Assembly: GCA_937900125.1 (NCBI GenBank)
Contig: CALCEK010000125.1
Span: 1-13,117 of the forward strand
Direction: 5' to 3'
Length of the DNA stretch: 13,117 nucleotides
From: an uncultured Treponema sp.
Lineage (GTDB): Bacteria; Spirochaetota; Spirochaetia; Treponematales; Treponemataceae
In this document: positions 1 to 6,850 of the stretch, in pieces
How the letters are laid out: every line of letters starts with the position of its first letter
Position numbering within the stretch: the stretch's first letter is position 1
Translations under genes and position numbers: made by a program
The notes under the pieces: generated by a model
Databases searched by the model: none
What the model saw: the letters and a program-made list of their open reading frames with translations, nothing else
Told to the model about the DNA's origin: nothing

Positions 1-42
1 ATAAGCTAGTGACTGGAGTTCAGACGTGTGCTCTTCCGATCT
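1..42. other. Illumina adapter remnant (index primer plus read-2 primer sequence)
   Basis: Bases 9-42 match the standard Illumina multiplexing read-2 primer, ending in GCTCTTCCGATCT. The preceding bases AT-AAGCTA match the end of the P7 flank plus a six-base index (AAGCTA, as I recall the reverse complement of TruSeq index 10, TAGCTT). This is synthetic sequence left untrimmed at a contig end. It supplies the false GTG start at 26 and the false N-terminal peptide MCSSDL of the first open frame. Genomic sequence begins at 43. Confidence 0.97.
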
Positions 43-2530
43 CAATCAGTGCCATGAATACGCCAGAAACATAAAAGATGAAGACGAAAAATACTGCATG
101 GGCAAATGGCAGAATTACAAAGTACCTTTTGTCTTTGCAACAAACGGCAGACCGTATCTTAAACAGATTGAAACAGAATCTGGAATCTGGTATCAAGACC
201 TGAGAAAAGACACCAATATTCCGCAAGTCCTGCAGGGCTGGTATAGCCCGGAAGAGTTACTTGCAAAGTATAAGCAGAATGTCGATGAAGCAGATTTCAA
301 GCTTTCAAATCTGCCCTATGATTTCCTCCGCGACCCGGACGGCCTTAATTTGCGCTATTATCAGTTGAACGCCGTAGAAGCTGTAGAAAAAGCTGTAATG
401 AACGGCCAGACACGAATCCTGCTTGCAATGGCAACAGGTACGGGTAAAACACGAACTATTCTTGGTATGCTCTACCGCTTCCTCAAAGCAAACCGCTTCC
501 GAAGAATCCTCTTCCTTGTAGACAGGACAGCTCTTGGAGAGCAGGCTCAGGATGTATTCAATGATGTAAAACTTGAAGACTTACAGCCCTTAAACAAAAT
601 CTACAACATAAATACGCTTGATGATATTGAGCTGGCAACTGAAACTCGAATCCAGGTTGCAACCGTTCAGGGCATGGTTGCCCGCATCATGAACGATGAT
701 AAAGAGAAAATCCCTTCGTCAGGTGACTTCGACTGCATCATCATTGATGAAGCCCACCGCGGCTATACCTTGGATAAAGAACTCAGCGAGGCCGAGCTTT
801 TATACCGCGACCAGAATGACTTTATCAGTAAGTACAAAAAGGTCATCGAATATTTTGATGCCGTTAAAATCGGTTTGACGGCAACACCTGCTTTGCATAC
901 TACCCAGATTTTCGGCAACGCAGTGTATACCTATTCGTATCGCGAAGCCGTCATCGACGGTTATCTTGTCGATTATGATGCACCGCATATCATAAAAACT
1001 GAATTAAATCAGAATGGGATTCATCACGATAAAGGCGAAAAACTTGCAAGATACAATCCTGTGACAAAGGAACTCTTAAATCCTGAAGAACTGGAAGATG
1101 AGGTCGATTTTGAAGTTGAGGATTTCAACAAGAAAGTGGTTACCCCATCTTTTAATGAAGTTGTGCTTTCTGAAATCTCAAAATATATCGCCCCTGAAAG
1201 CGAAGAAAAGACGCTCTTTTTTGCAGTAAATGACCGTCATGCCGATGAAATCGTAAAACAGCTCAGAGATATTTACAAAGAACAAGAGATACCTGCTAAT
1301 GCAATAGAAAAAATCACCTGCGCAATTGGAGACAGAACCAGGGTTCAGGATGCAATCAAGCGTTTTAAGAACGAGCATTATCCGACCATTGCCGTAACGG
1401 TCGATTTGCTTTCAACCGGCATCGACGTTCCTGAGATTACAAAGATAGTCTTCATGCGCCGCATAAAATCCAGAATCCTTTATGAGCAGATGTTAGGGCG
1501 CGCAACCCGCTTGTGCCCAAAAATCGGTAAAACTCATTTTGATATTTTTGATGCTGTTGATTTGAACGGAACAAAGGTTCAGCGGGCAAGCCTTGTAAAT
1601 CCAAATACAATTCGTAACTTAAAAATTGCGCTTGGAAGCCACATTGTTGTAGTAAAACGCGGGGAAATTATCCCAAAAATTGAATCTGTACTTGAAAATG
1701 AAGAAAACACAAATCTTTTGCCGATTAAGCAGCCTGTTACGTGCGAAACTTGCGGAACAATGCTTGTAGACGAAGGCACTAGACTGTTTTGTCCGAACAT
1801 TCATTGTGAAAAAAGGGTTCTTCATCAGATTTTAAAGTGGGTTTCTGTTGTTGATATTCGGGATTTTGGCGAAACACTGATTCGTTCTCTTTTTGCAGAC
1901 AAAAAACTCAATTCAATTTCAAGCATTTATTCCCTAACTGAAGAAATTCTTACTCCGTATTTTTTAAATGACGAAAGTATTTCCCTTGAAAAAAAATCAT
2001 TAGGTGCTAAAAAAGTCGCACTTTCTATACAAAATCATCGCTCAATTCCGCTTGCAAAATTTATTGCAGGATTTGACATTGAAGGCATTGGAGAAACTGT
2101 TGTAGAAAAATTGATTTCGCAAGGTTATAATAGTCTTAAAATAATCTTTGAATTATCTGAAGAACAAGTTGCACAAGTATATGGATTTGCCGAAATTATG
2201 GCAAAAACTTTTGTAAACGGAATAAAAGAAAATCGCGCAGAAATGGAAAATCTTGTTTCAAGCGGAACAATATTTGTTCAAGAAGGGAAGTTGGGCGGAA
2301 AACTTGAAGGAAAATCTTTTTGTTTTACGGGCGAACTTACCACAATGAAAAGAGCCGATGCGCAAAATCTTGTAAAATCAAATGGCGGAAGTGTAAAAAC
2401 CTCTGTTGTAAAGGGTTTATCGTATTTAGTCACAAATGACACTTCGAGCGGTTCTGCAAAAAATGCAAAAGCGGCAACGCTAGGAATTCCAATTCTTAAC
2501 GAAAAGGAATTCCTTGCACTTTTTAATTAG
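26..2530 (+). CDS. Chimeric open frame: HsdR helicase fragment joined to LigA C-terminal half
   Basis: A single open frame of 834 codons that is unlikely to be one real gene. Residues 1-6 come from adapter, residues 7 to about 507 are a type I restriction R-subunit helicase, and residues from about 508 to 834 are the OB-fold, zinc finger, helix-hairpin-helix and BRCT parts of NAD-dependent DNA ligase. The two parts meet at the peptide FDAVDL, where both families plausibly carry similar residues. Hand-counted GC is about 48% in the first part (bases 421-540 and 721-780) and about 32% in the second (1981-2160). Neither half has its own complete catalytic set: HsdR lacks its nuclease start and C-terminus, LigA lacks its adenylation domain. 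Treat it as two fragments, described separately. Confidence 0.85.
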   Translation: MCSSDLNQCHEYARNIKDEDEKYCMGKWQNYKVPFVFATNGRPYLKQIETESGIWYQDLRKDTNIPQVLQGWYSPEELLAKYKQNVDEADFKLSNLPYDFLRDPDGLNLRYYQLNAVEAVEKAVMNGQTRILLAMATGTGKTRTILGMLYRFLKANRFRRILFLVDRTALGEQAQDVFNDVKLEDLQPLNKIYNINTLDDIELATETRIQVATVQGMVARIMNDDKEKIPSSGDFDCIIIDEAHRGYTLDKELSEAELLYRDQNDFISKYKKVIEYFDAVKIGLTATPALHTTQIFGNAVYTYSYREAVIDGYLVDYDAPHIIKTELNQNGIHHDKGEKLARYNPVTKELLNPEELEDEVDFEVEDFNKKVVTPSFNEVVLSEISKYIAPESEEKTLFFAVNDRHADEIVKQLRDIYKEQEIPANAIEKITCAIGDRTRVQDAIKRFKNEHYPTIAVTVDLLSTGIDVPEITKIVFMRRIKSRILYEQMLGRATRLCPKIGKTHFDIFDAVDLNGTKVQRASLVNPNTIRNLKIALGSHIVVVKRGEIIPKIESVLENEENTNLLPIKQPVTCETCGTMLVDEGTRLFCPNIHCEKRVLHQILKWVSVVDIRDFGETLIRSLFADKKLNSISSIYSLTEEILTPYFLNDESISLEKKSLGAKKVALSIQNHRSIPLAKFIAGFDIEGIGETVVEKLISQGYNSLKIIFELSEEQVAQVYGFAEIMAKTFVNGIKENRAEMENLVSSGTIFVQEGKLGGKLEGKSFCFTGELTTMKRADAQNLVKSNGGSVKTSVVKGLSYLVTNDTSSGSAKNAKAATLGIPILNEKEFLALFN
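44..1564 (+). CDS. hsdR: Type I restriction enzyme R subunit (HsdR), internal fragment
   Basis: HsdR is the ATP-driven DNA translocase and nuclease subunit of type I restriction systems. The fragment starts just after the nuclease core: the PFVFATNGR segment (residues 34-42 of the open frame) normally follows the PD-(D/E)XK motifs, which are absent. The superfamily 2 helicase motifs are intact: Walker A ATGTGKT (136-142), DEAH (241-244, in the family-typical DEAHRGYTLD), TATP (285-288), the STGIDVPE segment (463-470) and motif VI QMLGRATRL (488-496). The usual C-terminal HsdM-interaction region is missing because the frame switches to ligase after FDAVDL. Richer use of GAC, ATC and CGC codons than any other gene here suggests a different source genome or acquired DNA. 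No hsdM or hsdS is present. Family assignment is firm; its belonging to this locus is doubtful. Confidence 0.9.
1547..2530 (+). CDS. ligA: NAD-dependent DNA ligase LigA, C-terminal half
   Basis: LigA seals nicks in replication and repair using NAD+. The visible part begins in the OB fold (GTKVQRASL, open-frame residues 515-523, then VVVKRGEIIPKI). It continues through the four-cysteine zinc finger (C573, C576, C589, C594), the helix-hairpin-helix region (about 600-740, with FDIEGIGETVVEKL) and a C-terminal BRCT domain (about 757-834, with GKSFCFTGEL and NGG). The N-terminal Ia and adenylation domains with the KxDG lysine are missing, about half of the usual ~670 residues. Codon use matches the rest of the window, so this half belongs to the local genome and its true 5' end was probably replaced at the junction near 1550. 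One oddity is RASLVN where most ligases read RASLHN. The stop overlaps the convergent M23 peptidase gene by 8 nt. Confidence 0.9.
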   Translation, partial: FDAVDLNGTKVQRASLVNPNTIRNLKIALGSHIVVVKRGEIIPKIESVLENEENTNLLPIKQPVTCETCGTMLVDEGTRLFCPNIHCEKRVLHQILKWVSVVDIRDFGETLIRSLFADKKLNSISSIYSLTEEILTPYFLNDESISLEKKSLGAKKVALSIQNHRSIPLAKFIAGFDIEGIGETVVEKLISQGYNSLKIIFELSEEQVAQVYGFAEIMAKTFVNGIKENRAEMENLVSSGTIFVQEGKLGGKLEGKSFCFTGELTTMKRADAQNLVKSNGGSVKTSVVKGLSYLVTNDTSSGSAKNAKAATLGIPILNEKEFLALFN

Positions 2531-3494
2531 CAAATGTAAAATTGCTTGTAAAAAAATCGGGGCTAACTGGAACGCTTCCAAGTCGCATTTCCCAATGTAG
2601 ATGAGGTCCTGTTGCAAGTCCCGTTGAACCGCTCAAGCCTAAAAGGTCGCCCTGCTGCACAATGTCGCCTTCTTTTACTTTTAATTCGCTCATGTGATAA
2701 TACAAACTGTACAATCCAGGCAAATGCTCTACAACCACGCTCCAGCCAGTAGAAATTCGAAACTCAGCCATAACAACTTTTCCTGCCGCACAAGAAGAAA
2801 CTGTTGACCCTTCAGGAACTCCATAATCGATTCCATTGTGCATTCCTGTAGATGACTTTCCATTTGTATAGGTATAAACACGACGGTCGGCAAAATATGA
2901 AGTTCTACGAGTTGCAGCTGTTGGAGGCGCAAAAGCTTCTGTTTGATAGACGGCAGTTGAATCAACGGTTGCAAGAAGCGCGTTTAATTTTTCAATTTGT
3001 TGCATTCGTTTAGTGCTTGTGTCTGTTTTTATATTGGTGTTTTGCTGGTCAAGCGGAATGGTTTCGCTAACAAATGTTTTATCTGTGAGCGAAAATGGCA
3101 ACTCAAAACTCATCGCCTGCTCGCTGGCAATTCTGTAAGTAACCTTAAGACGAAAGTTATTATCTTTTTGCCACCAAGACGAAAGTGGAATCCCCGCAAG
3201 CATTGTTCGCACATTTTTGTTTGAATCTTTTGGAAGAAAATAAAAATCCGCTTTGTCAAGACGTTTTTCTCCCAAATACAATTCTAGCACCGCAGAAGAA
3301 GAATCAAGTCGATTTTTTTCGCTTTTTTTGCTATCTTGAACAAATTTCAGCCTTACAAAAACCGCATCTCCAGGACAAGATGTGTCATTGTAAGAAAGTT
3401 GAATGTCATAATTGTCGCCCGCAAAAGTGGCATCTTTTGCAAATGCAACAAAAGATAGCACGACAAATAAAAAAAGTGTAATTTTCTTTTTCAT
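2523..3494 (-). CDS. Secreted M23-family (LytM/lysostaphin-type) metallopeptidase
   Basis: Predicted 323-residue exported peptidoglycan endopeptidase or related cell-envelope factor. Residues 1-19 form a Sec signal peptide (MKKK, then a hydrophobic stretch ending AFA-K). A central beta-rich region (about 27-140) of unknown fold is followed by a linker rich in Thr and Gln. The M23 domain (about 200-315) has all expected active-site residues: zinc ligands H219 and D223 (HNGID), H267 (YYH), and H298 and H300 (PHLHWE). The enzyme is therefore probably active, unlike degenerate EnvC/NlpD-type activators. It acts outside the inner membrane, on periplasmic peptidoglycan. The start is supported by GAGG five bases upstream. 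It lies 46 nt downstream of recJ on the same strand and is probably cotranscribed with it. Precise substrate bond and partner are not deducible. Confidence 0.9.
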   Translation of the reverse strand: MKKKITLFLFVVLSFVAFAKDATFAGDNYDIQLSYNDTSCPGDAVFVRLKFVQDSKKSEKNRLDSSSAVLELYLGEKRLDKADFYFLPKDSNKNVRTMLAGIPLSSWWQKDNNFRLKVTYRIASEQAMSFELPFSLTDKTFVSETIPLDQQNTNIKTDTSTKRMQQIEKLNALLATVDSTAVYQTEAFAPPTAATRRTSYFADRRVYTYTNGKSSTGMHNGIDYGVPEGSTVSSCAAGKVVMAEFRISTGWSVVVEHLPGLYSLYYHMSELKVKEGDIVQQGDLLGLSGSTGLATGPHLHWEMRLGSVPVSPDFFTSNFTFAN

Positions 3495-3540
3495 AAAAAC
3501 CTCATTTTAAAAAATTTTTTGTGGAAATTGGCAAAACTTG

Positions 3541-5670
3541 TTAGCATTTCCGAATATCCGCAAGAATCAACTGCGGAGTTTCAGTTCCATTAAAGGAATT
3601 TCTTTCGATATGAAACAAAATGTCAACGTTATCCCCAACTTCAAAATCGCGGTGCAAACGTTCACCTTCATTCCAAAACAAACACGGCCATTTGTATTTT
3701 CCGCTTCCGATAGTAATTTTTAAATGCTGCTTTTCTCCTTTTCCCATCACAAAAGCATCTAAAATCGGAACATTTTTTGTCATAAAACAAAGCGAGGCGT
3801 TTTCCTCGCCAAAAGGTTCAAATCGGTCAGACACAGAAAGCAAAGCTGGCGTTAAATAATTTGCGGGAATTTCTGCGTCAACTTCAAAAATTCCCTCATG
3901 CGATTCAGAAAGCGTAATTTCTGCGGAAAGTTCTTGCACTTTTTGCTCAAACTCCTTTAAGCGTTCTTTTTTAAGACTAAATCCAGCTGCAAAATTATGT
4001 CCGCCGTGATTCAGAAAAATATCGCCAAATTTATCTAAAAATGCCGTTACATCGTAGCCGCGACAACTTCGCATTGAACCGATTGCATTTTCGTCTACAA
4101 AAGTTACCGCCATTGCAGGAACATCGTAAGTTTGCACAAGTCGTCCCGCCAAAATACCGCTAACACCGCGATTTATTCTGGAATCAATTACAACGCAAAG
4201 TTTTCCGTTATGTTTTGGAATTGAACTTTTCGCTTGAATTGAAGCATAATTCCAAGCGTCAACAGAAAGTTGTTTGCGTTCAACATTTAATTCTTGAATT
4301 TTTTTTGCCACCGCAAAGCGTTTTTCTTCATCTTGTGTCAAAAAAAGTTCCGCGCCAAGTTCCGGATGCCCAAGTCTGCCCGCTGCATTCAAATGAGAAA
4401 CAATAACCCAACTTAAATCGGTAGAAGAAACACGTTTTCCCAAAAGATTTAATTTTGACATCAATTCCAAAAGTCCAGGGCGGATGCGTTTTGCATTAAT
4501 TGACTGGAGTGCTTGTTTTACAAAAAGTCGATTTTCGTTTTGCATAGGCATTATGTCTGCAAGGGCAGCTAAGGCAACTAATTGCAAATCTTTTTCTTCT
4601 TGCAAAACGAATTCTGGATGTTGGATTTTTAACTCTTGCTGAACAAAGCTTACAAATATATTGTAAAATCCGCCGATTTCCGTTGGTGCGTGATTTCCAT
4701 AATGGGCGATTTTAGAAAGTTCCTTGATTTTAGAAAGTTCCATTTTTGCCACTTGGGGAATCACTTTTGGAATCAATGTTTGTGCGTCAACAAGATTAAA
4801 TTCAGCAGATACACCAAATGCTTTTTGCAATAATTGCCTAACTCGGTTTTCATTCCAAACAAAAATCAGTTGTCCGCGCAAAAAAGATTCCAATTTTGTT
4901 TCAGAAATCGCCGTTATTCCTTCTACAGTTTCAGAAAGTCGTGCAACAGGAATCAAATTTTTCACTTTAATACAATTTACAGAAAAGCTTCCATCAGTTT
5001 CAGTTAGGTCAAGAAGCGCAATTTCCTGATTATACCAAGAACTCCTTGTAAAACGTATAGCGGAAACAACTTTGTAAACAACAGCGCACCCAGAAATATC
5101 CTTAAACGGATAGCCCGAATCAGAAAGTTTTGGGTCAATTATCAAAGCGGGGGCGGGGAGACTTGCGGGCGGATTGTGATGGTCAAGGACAATTACGTCA
5201 AGCCCTAAATCTCCTGCGTGAGCAATTTCTTGATTATTCGAAATTCCACAATCGACTGTGATAATTAAAGAGCCGTAATCTTTAGCAAAATCGTCAACCG
5301 CCGCCATAGAAAGCCCATAAGCGTCATCTCCAGACGGAAGCCGATAGCGGACATCGATTCCTAGTGACTTTAGGCAATCAAAAAGCACAGTTGTCGCACT
5401 AATTCCATCAACATCTCGGTCTCCAAAAATGAGGACTTTTTCTTTTTCCTCAGCTGCACTAAGAATGCGCTCGACAACATCTTCCATTGAGCTAAACAAA
5501 AACGGATTATGCTGAAAACGCAAATCTTCTTCCATATAATAGAGAATATCTTTGCCTTCTATAATTCCGCGCCGCACAAAAATGCTTGCAGTTAGGGCAT
5601 CTATATTGAATTTTTTTTGAATTGATTCGACTTTTGCAGTATCTAATTGATTTTTGTTCCAAACAGACAT
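3541..5670 (-). CDS. recJ: Single-stranded-DNA-specific exonuclease RecJ
   Basis: RecJ is a DHH-superfamily 5'-3' ssDNA exonuclease used in recombination, mismatch and excision repair, often feeding the RecFOR pathway; recO lies just upstream. Visible DHH metal-binding motifs are GDRDVDG (83-89), TVDCG (138-142), LDHH (162-165), the IIDP aspartate (D179) and ALADIMP (D372). The DHHA1 part shows NAAGRLGH (428-435) and GGHNFAAGF (556-564), followed by a C-terminal OB-fold region (about 590-709). At 709 residues it is longer than most RecJ proteins (about 550-580). The extra length sits mainly between D179 and D372, about residues 205-350. That insert includes a tandem ELSKI(K/A) repeat encoded by an 18-bp duplication. 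The ATG start gives a normal RecJ N-terminus but has no visible Shine-Dalgarno sequence. Confidence 0.95.
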   Translation of the reverse strand: MSVWNKNQLDTAKVESIQKKFNIDALTASIFVRRGIIEGKDILYYMEEDLRFQHNPFLFSSMEDVVERILSAAEEKEKVLIFGDRDVDGISATTVLFDCLKSLGIDVRYRLPSGDDAYGLSMAAVDDFAKDYGSLIITVDCGISNNQEIAHAGDLGLDVIVLDHHNPPASLPAPALIIDPKLSDSGYPFKDISGCAVVYKVVSAIRFTRSSWYNQEIALLDLTETDGSFSVNCIKVKNLIPVARLSETVEGITAISETKLESFLRGQLIFVWNENRVRQLLQKAFGVSAEFNLVDAQTLIPKVIPQVAKMELSKIKELSKIAHYGNHAPTEIGGFYNIFVSFVQQELKIQHPEFVLQEEKDLQLVALAALADIMPMQNENRLFVKQALQSINAKRIRPGLLELMSKLNLLGKRVSSTDLSWVIVSHLNAAGRLGHPELGAELFLTQDEEKRFAVAKKIQELNVERKQLSVDAWNYASIQAKSSIPKHNGKLCVVIDSRINRGVSGILAGRLVQTYDVPAMAVTFVDENAIGSMRSCRGYDVTAFLDKFGDIFLNHGGHNFAAGFSLKKERLKEFEQKVQELSAEITLSESHEGIFEVDAEIPANYLTPALLSVSDRFEPFGEENASLCFMTKNVPILDAFVMGKGEKQHLKITIGSGKYKWPCLFWNEGERLHRDFEVGDNVDILFHIERNSFNGTETPQLILADIRKC
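4708..4743 (-). repeat. 18-bp tandem duplication inside recJ
   Basis: Two adjacent 18-bp units start at 4708 and 4726. Their first 16 bases (GATTTTAGAAAGTTCC on the plus strand) are identical. On the coding strand they encode ELSKIK-ELSKIA, about RecJ residues 311-322, inside the lineage-specific insert. The repeat keeps the reading frame, so it extends a helix-like segment and does not disrupt the gene. Confidence 0.85.
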
Positions 5671-5693
5671 AATTTTAAGTATACAAAATTCTT

Positions 5694-5719
5694 AAAAAAA
5701 AAACTATGGGTTTACATAG
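5694..5719 (-). terminator. Weak intrinsic terminator or attenuator between recO and recJ
   Basis: Read on the minus strand, just after the recO stop codon, a 5-bp stem CTATG/CATAG with a six-base loop is followed directly by ten T residues. The layout is that of a rho-independent terminator, but the stem is short and poor in G+C, so termination would be partial at best. If functional, it would reduce recJ expression relative to recO, or require recJ to have its own promoter. Confidence 0.35.
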
Positions 5720-5723
5720 GGAT

Positions 5724-6476
5724 TTACAGAATTCCCAAACCGCTTTCTAGGGAATTAAGTTTTTTCCCAACAGCTTGCTCTATTAAAAAAAATACAAGGC
5801 GTTTTATTTCCCAAACATTTTCTGGAAGCAAAGTCATTGCCCTAACAGCCCCGGGCGTTTGTGTTTGAATTGCCCTAAGATAAAAAAGGCTTTTCTTTCC
5901 AAGCGGAAAATGAGCTTTCTCTGTGGAAACACAATTTGTACAAAAAAAATTCCCTGATTGTTCGTCGTAAACGCCCCCAACTTCACAAAGAGAATTTGAA
6001 CAAAATGGGCATATTTCTATTTCGGGTTGAACTCCCAAAAGTCCCAAATATCGCCACAAAAATCTCAAAGTTCCAAGACGAGCATTTTTTTCATCAGACA
6101 AATCAATACCATCTAAAAACGCCCCAAAAAGAGTGTAAGCCGCCTCCGAATCGCCTGCGCCTTGCGTTTTAAGAATAATTTCAGCTGCCAAATTTGCCGC
6201 CCAAATTTTGTACAAATTATTTCTTAAATTTAAATGAAAAGATTCTACGTCAAAATCGCTTATTTTATAAAAATTTCGCACTTTGTCGTGATATAAATAA
6301 AGCTTTCCAGAATTAAAAATCTGCACAAGCGAGCGCATTTTGCTTTTTGCTCCACCGTATAACGTTGCATAAAAAATTCCATTTTCCCTAGAAAACGCAA
6401 GAACGCTACGATTTTGCTCCCCGCTTTTTTCAATGCCAATTATTGTAGCGTTGACCACTAAATTTCGCTCACCCAT
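5724..6476 (-). CDS. recO: DNA repair protein RecO
   Basis: RecO is the recombination mediator that, with RecR, loads RecA on SSB-coated single strands. From the chosen start the protein is 250 residues, the usual size. It has an N-terminal OB fold beginning MGERNLVVNATIIGIEKSGE, with the family-typical later segment LYGGAKS (39-45), then a helical C-terminal region with a zinc-finger set C156, C159, C164, C179 and C182 (CPFC...CTNC). I chose ATG 6476 because RecO proteins typically begin with a short leader followed by RN and the first OB strand. An in-frame ATG at 6485 with a GTGGG four bases upstream is a real alternative. The frame also runs to a TTG at 6557, which would add an atypical N-terminus. 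It heads the leftward group recO-recJ-M23 and is divergent from rpoZ. Confidence 0.88.
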   Translation of the reverse strand: MGERNLVVNATIIGIEKSGEQNRSVLAFSRENGIFYATLYGGAKSKMRSLVQIFNSGKLYLYHDKVRNFYKISDFDVESFHLNLRNNLYKIWAANLAAEIILKTQGAGDSEAAYTLFGAFLDGIDLSDEKNARLGTLRFLWRYLGLLGVQPEIEICPFCSNSLCEVGGVYDEQSGNFFCTNCVSTEKAHFPLGKKSLFYLRAIQTQTPGAVRAMTLLPENVWEIKRLVFFLIEQAVGKKLNSLESGLGIL

Positions 6477-6567
6477 AAAAAGCATTTTACCCACATCGCA
6501 AAAGACTGTAAATGGAATTTTTTTTGTTCTGAAAAAATCGATTCTCGTATTCTGCAAAATTCTTCTA

Positions 6568-6596
6568 TTGACTTTAAATTTATTTTAATATAAAAT
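6568..6596 (+). promoter_or_regulatory. Sigma-70-type promoter for rpoZ-miaA
   Basis: TTGACT at 6568-6573 (5 of 6 to TTGACA), a 17-base spacer, and TAAAAT at 6591-6596 (5 of 6 to TATAAT). Transcription would begin near 6603, giving a leader of about 48 nt before the rpoZ start. Confidence 0.7.
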
Positions 6597-6601
6597 AATC
6601 T

Positions 6602-6625
6602 AGTTTAGAATTTTACGTCTAAATT
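6602..6625 (+). promoter_or_regulatory. Hairpin at the 5' end of the rpoZ leader
   Basis: TTTAGA (6604-6609) pairs with TCTAAA (6618-6623), extendable by a G-T and an A-T pair to 8 bp, around an eight-base loop. It begins almost exactly where the predicted transcript starts. That position would suit a 5'-end stabilising stem or a palindromic operator. No trans-acting partner is visible. Confidence 0.4.
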
Positions 6626-6650
6626 CACCTTTTTTTTCTTGAGGTATAAA

Positions 6651-6848
6651 ATGGTTTTTCCGCTTGAAGAATTGGCAAAATATAAAGGAAGCATCTACGA
6701 AATTACCGTAGCTGCAAATAGGCGTGCGTATCAGCTTGCAATGTTAAAAGACCCAGTTGTTGAAGAAAACAATGATAAAGTTGTAAGCGTAGCGGCACGG
6801 CAAGTTTTTACAAAAGAAGTGCAATTTAGTATTGACGACAAAAGATAG
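6651..6848 (+). CDS. rpoZ: RNA polymerase omega subunit (RpoZ)
   Basis: A small 65-residue protein. The segment IYEITVAANRRAYQLA (15-30) matches the conserved omega core in which an aromatic/aliphatic stretch leads to AA.RRA..L, the part that clamps the beta-prime subunit. The later VVSVAARQVFTKEVQF resembles the short spirochete form of omega. Omega assists assembly and stability of RNA polymerase. The start is fixed by GAGG at 6641-6644, six bases before the ATG at 6651; an upstream in-frame TTG at 6639 overlaps that ribosome site and is unlikely. A sigma-70-type promoter lies upstream, and miaA begins 2 nt after the stop, so the two are almost certainly cotranscribed. Short length limits certainty, but the motif and size agree. 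Confidence 0.85.
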   Translation: MVFPLEELAKYKGSIYEITVAANRRAYQLAMLKDPVVEENNDKVVSVAARQVFTKEVQFSIDDKR

Positions 6849-6850
6849 CG

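Noticed and set aside
44..1564. Evidence for a type I restriction or defence island in this genome
   Set aside because: Only an internal hsdR fragment is present, beside adapter, with different base composition and no hsdM or hsdS. It is more likely joined from another contig.
3185..3481. 98-codon plus-strand open frame opposite the M23 peptidase
   Set aside because: Antisense shadow of a gene with signal peptide and full active site; the shadow protein has no recognisable features.
3505..3525. AAAAAATTTTTT stretch between recJ and the M23 gene as a terminator
   Set aside because: It is a plain A/T palindrome without a GC stem; too weak to call.
6477..6557. RecO extended to TTG 6557
   Set aside because: Adds 27 residues not typical of RecO and gives no better ribosome site than the internal starts.
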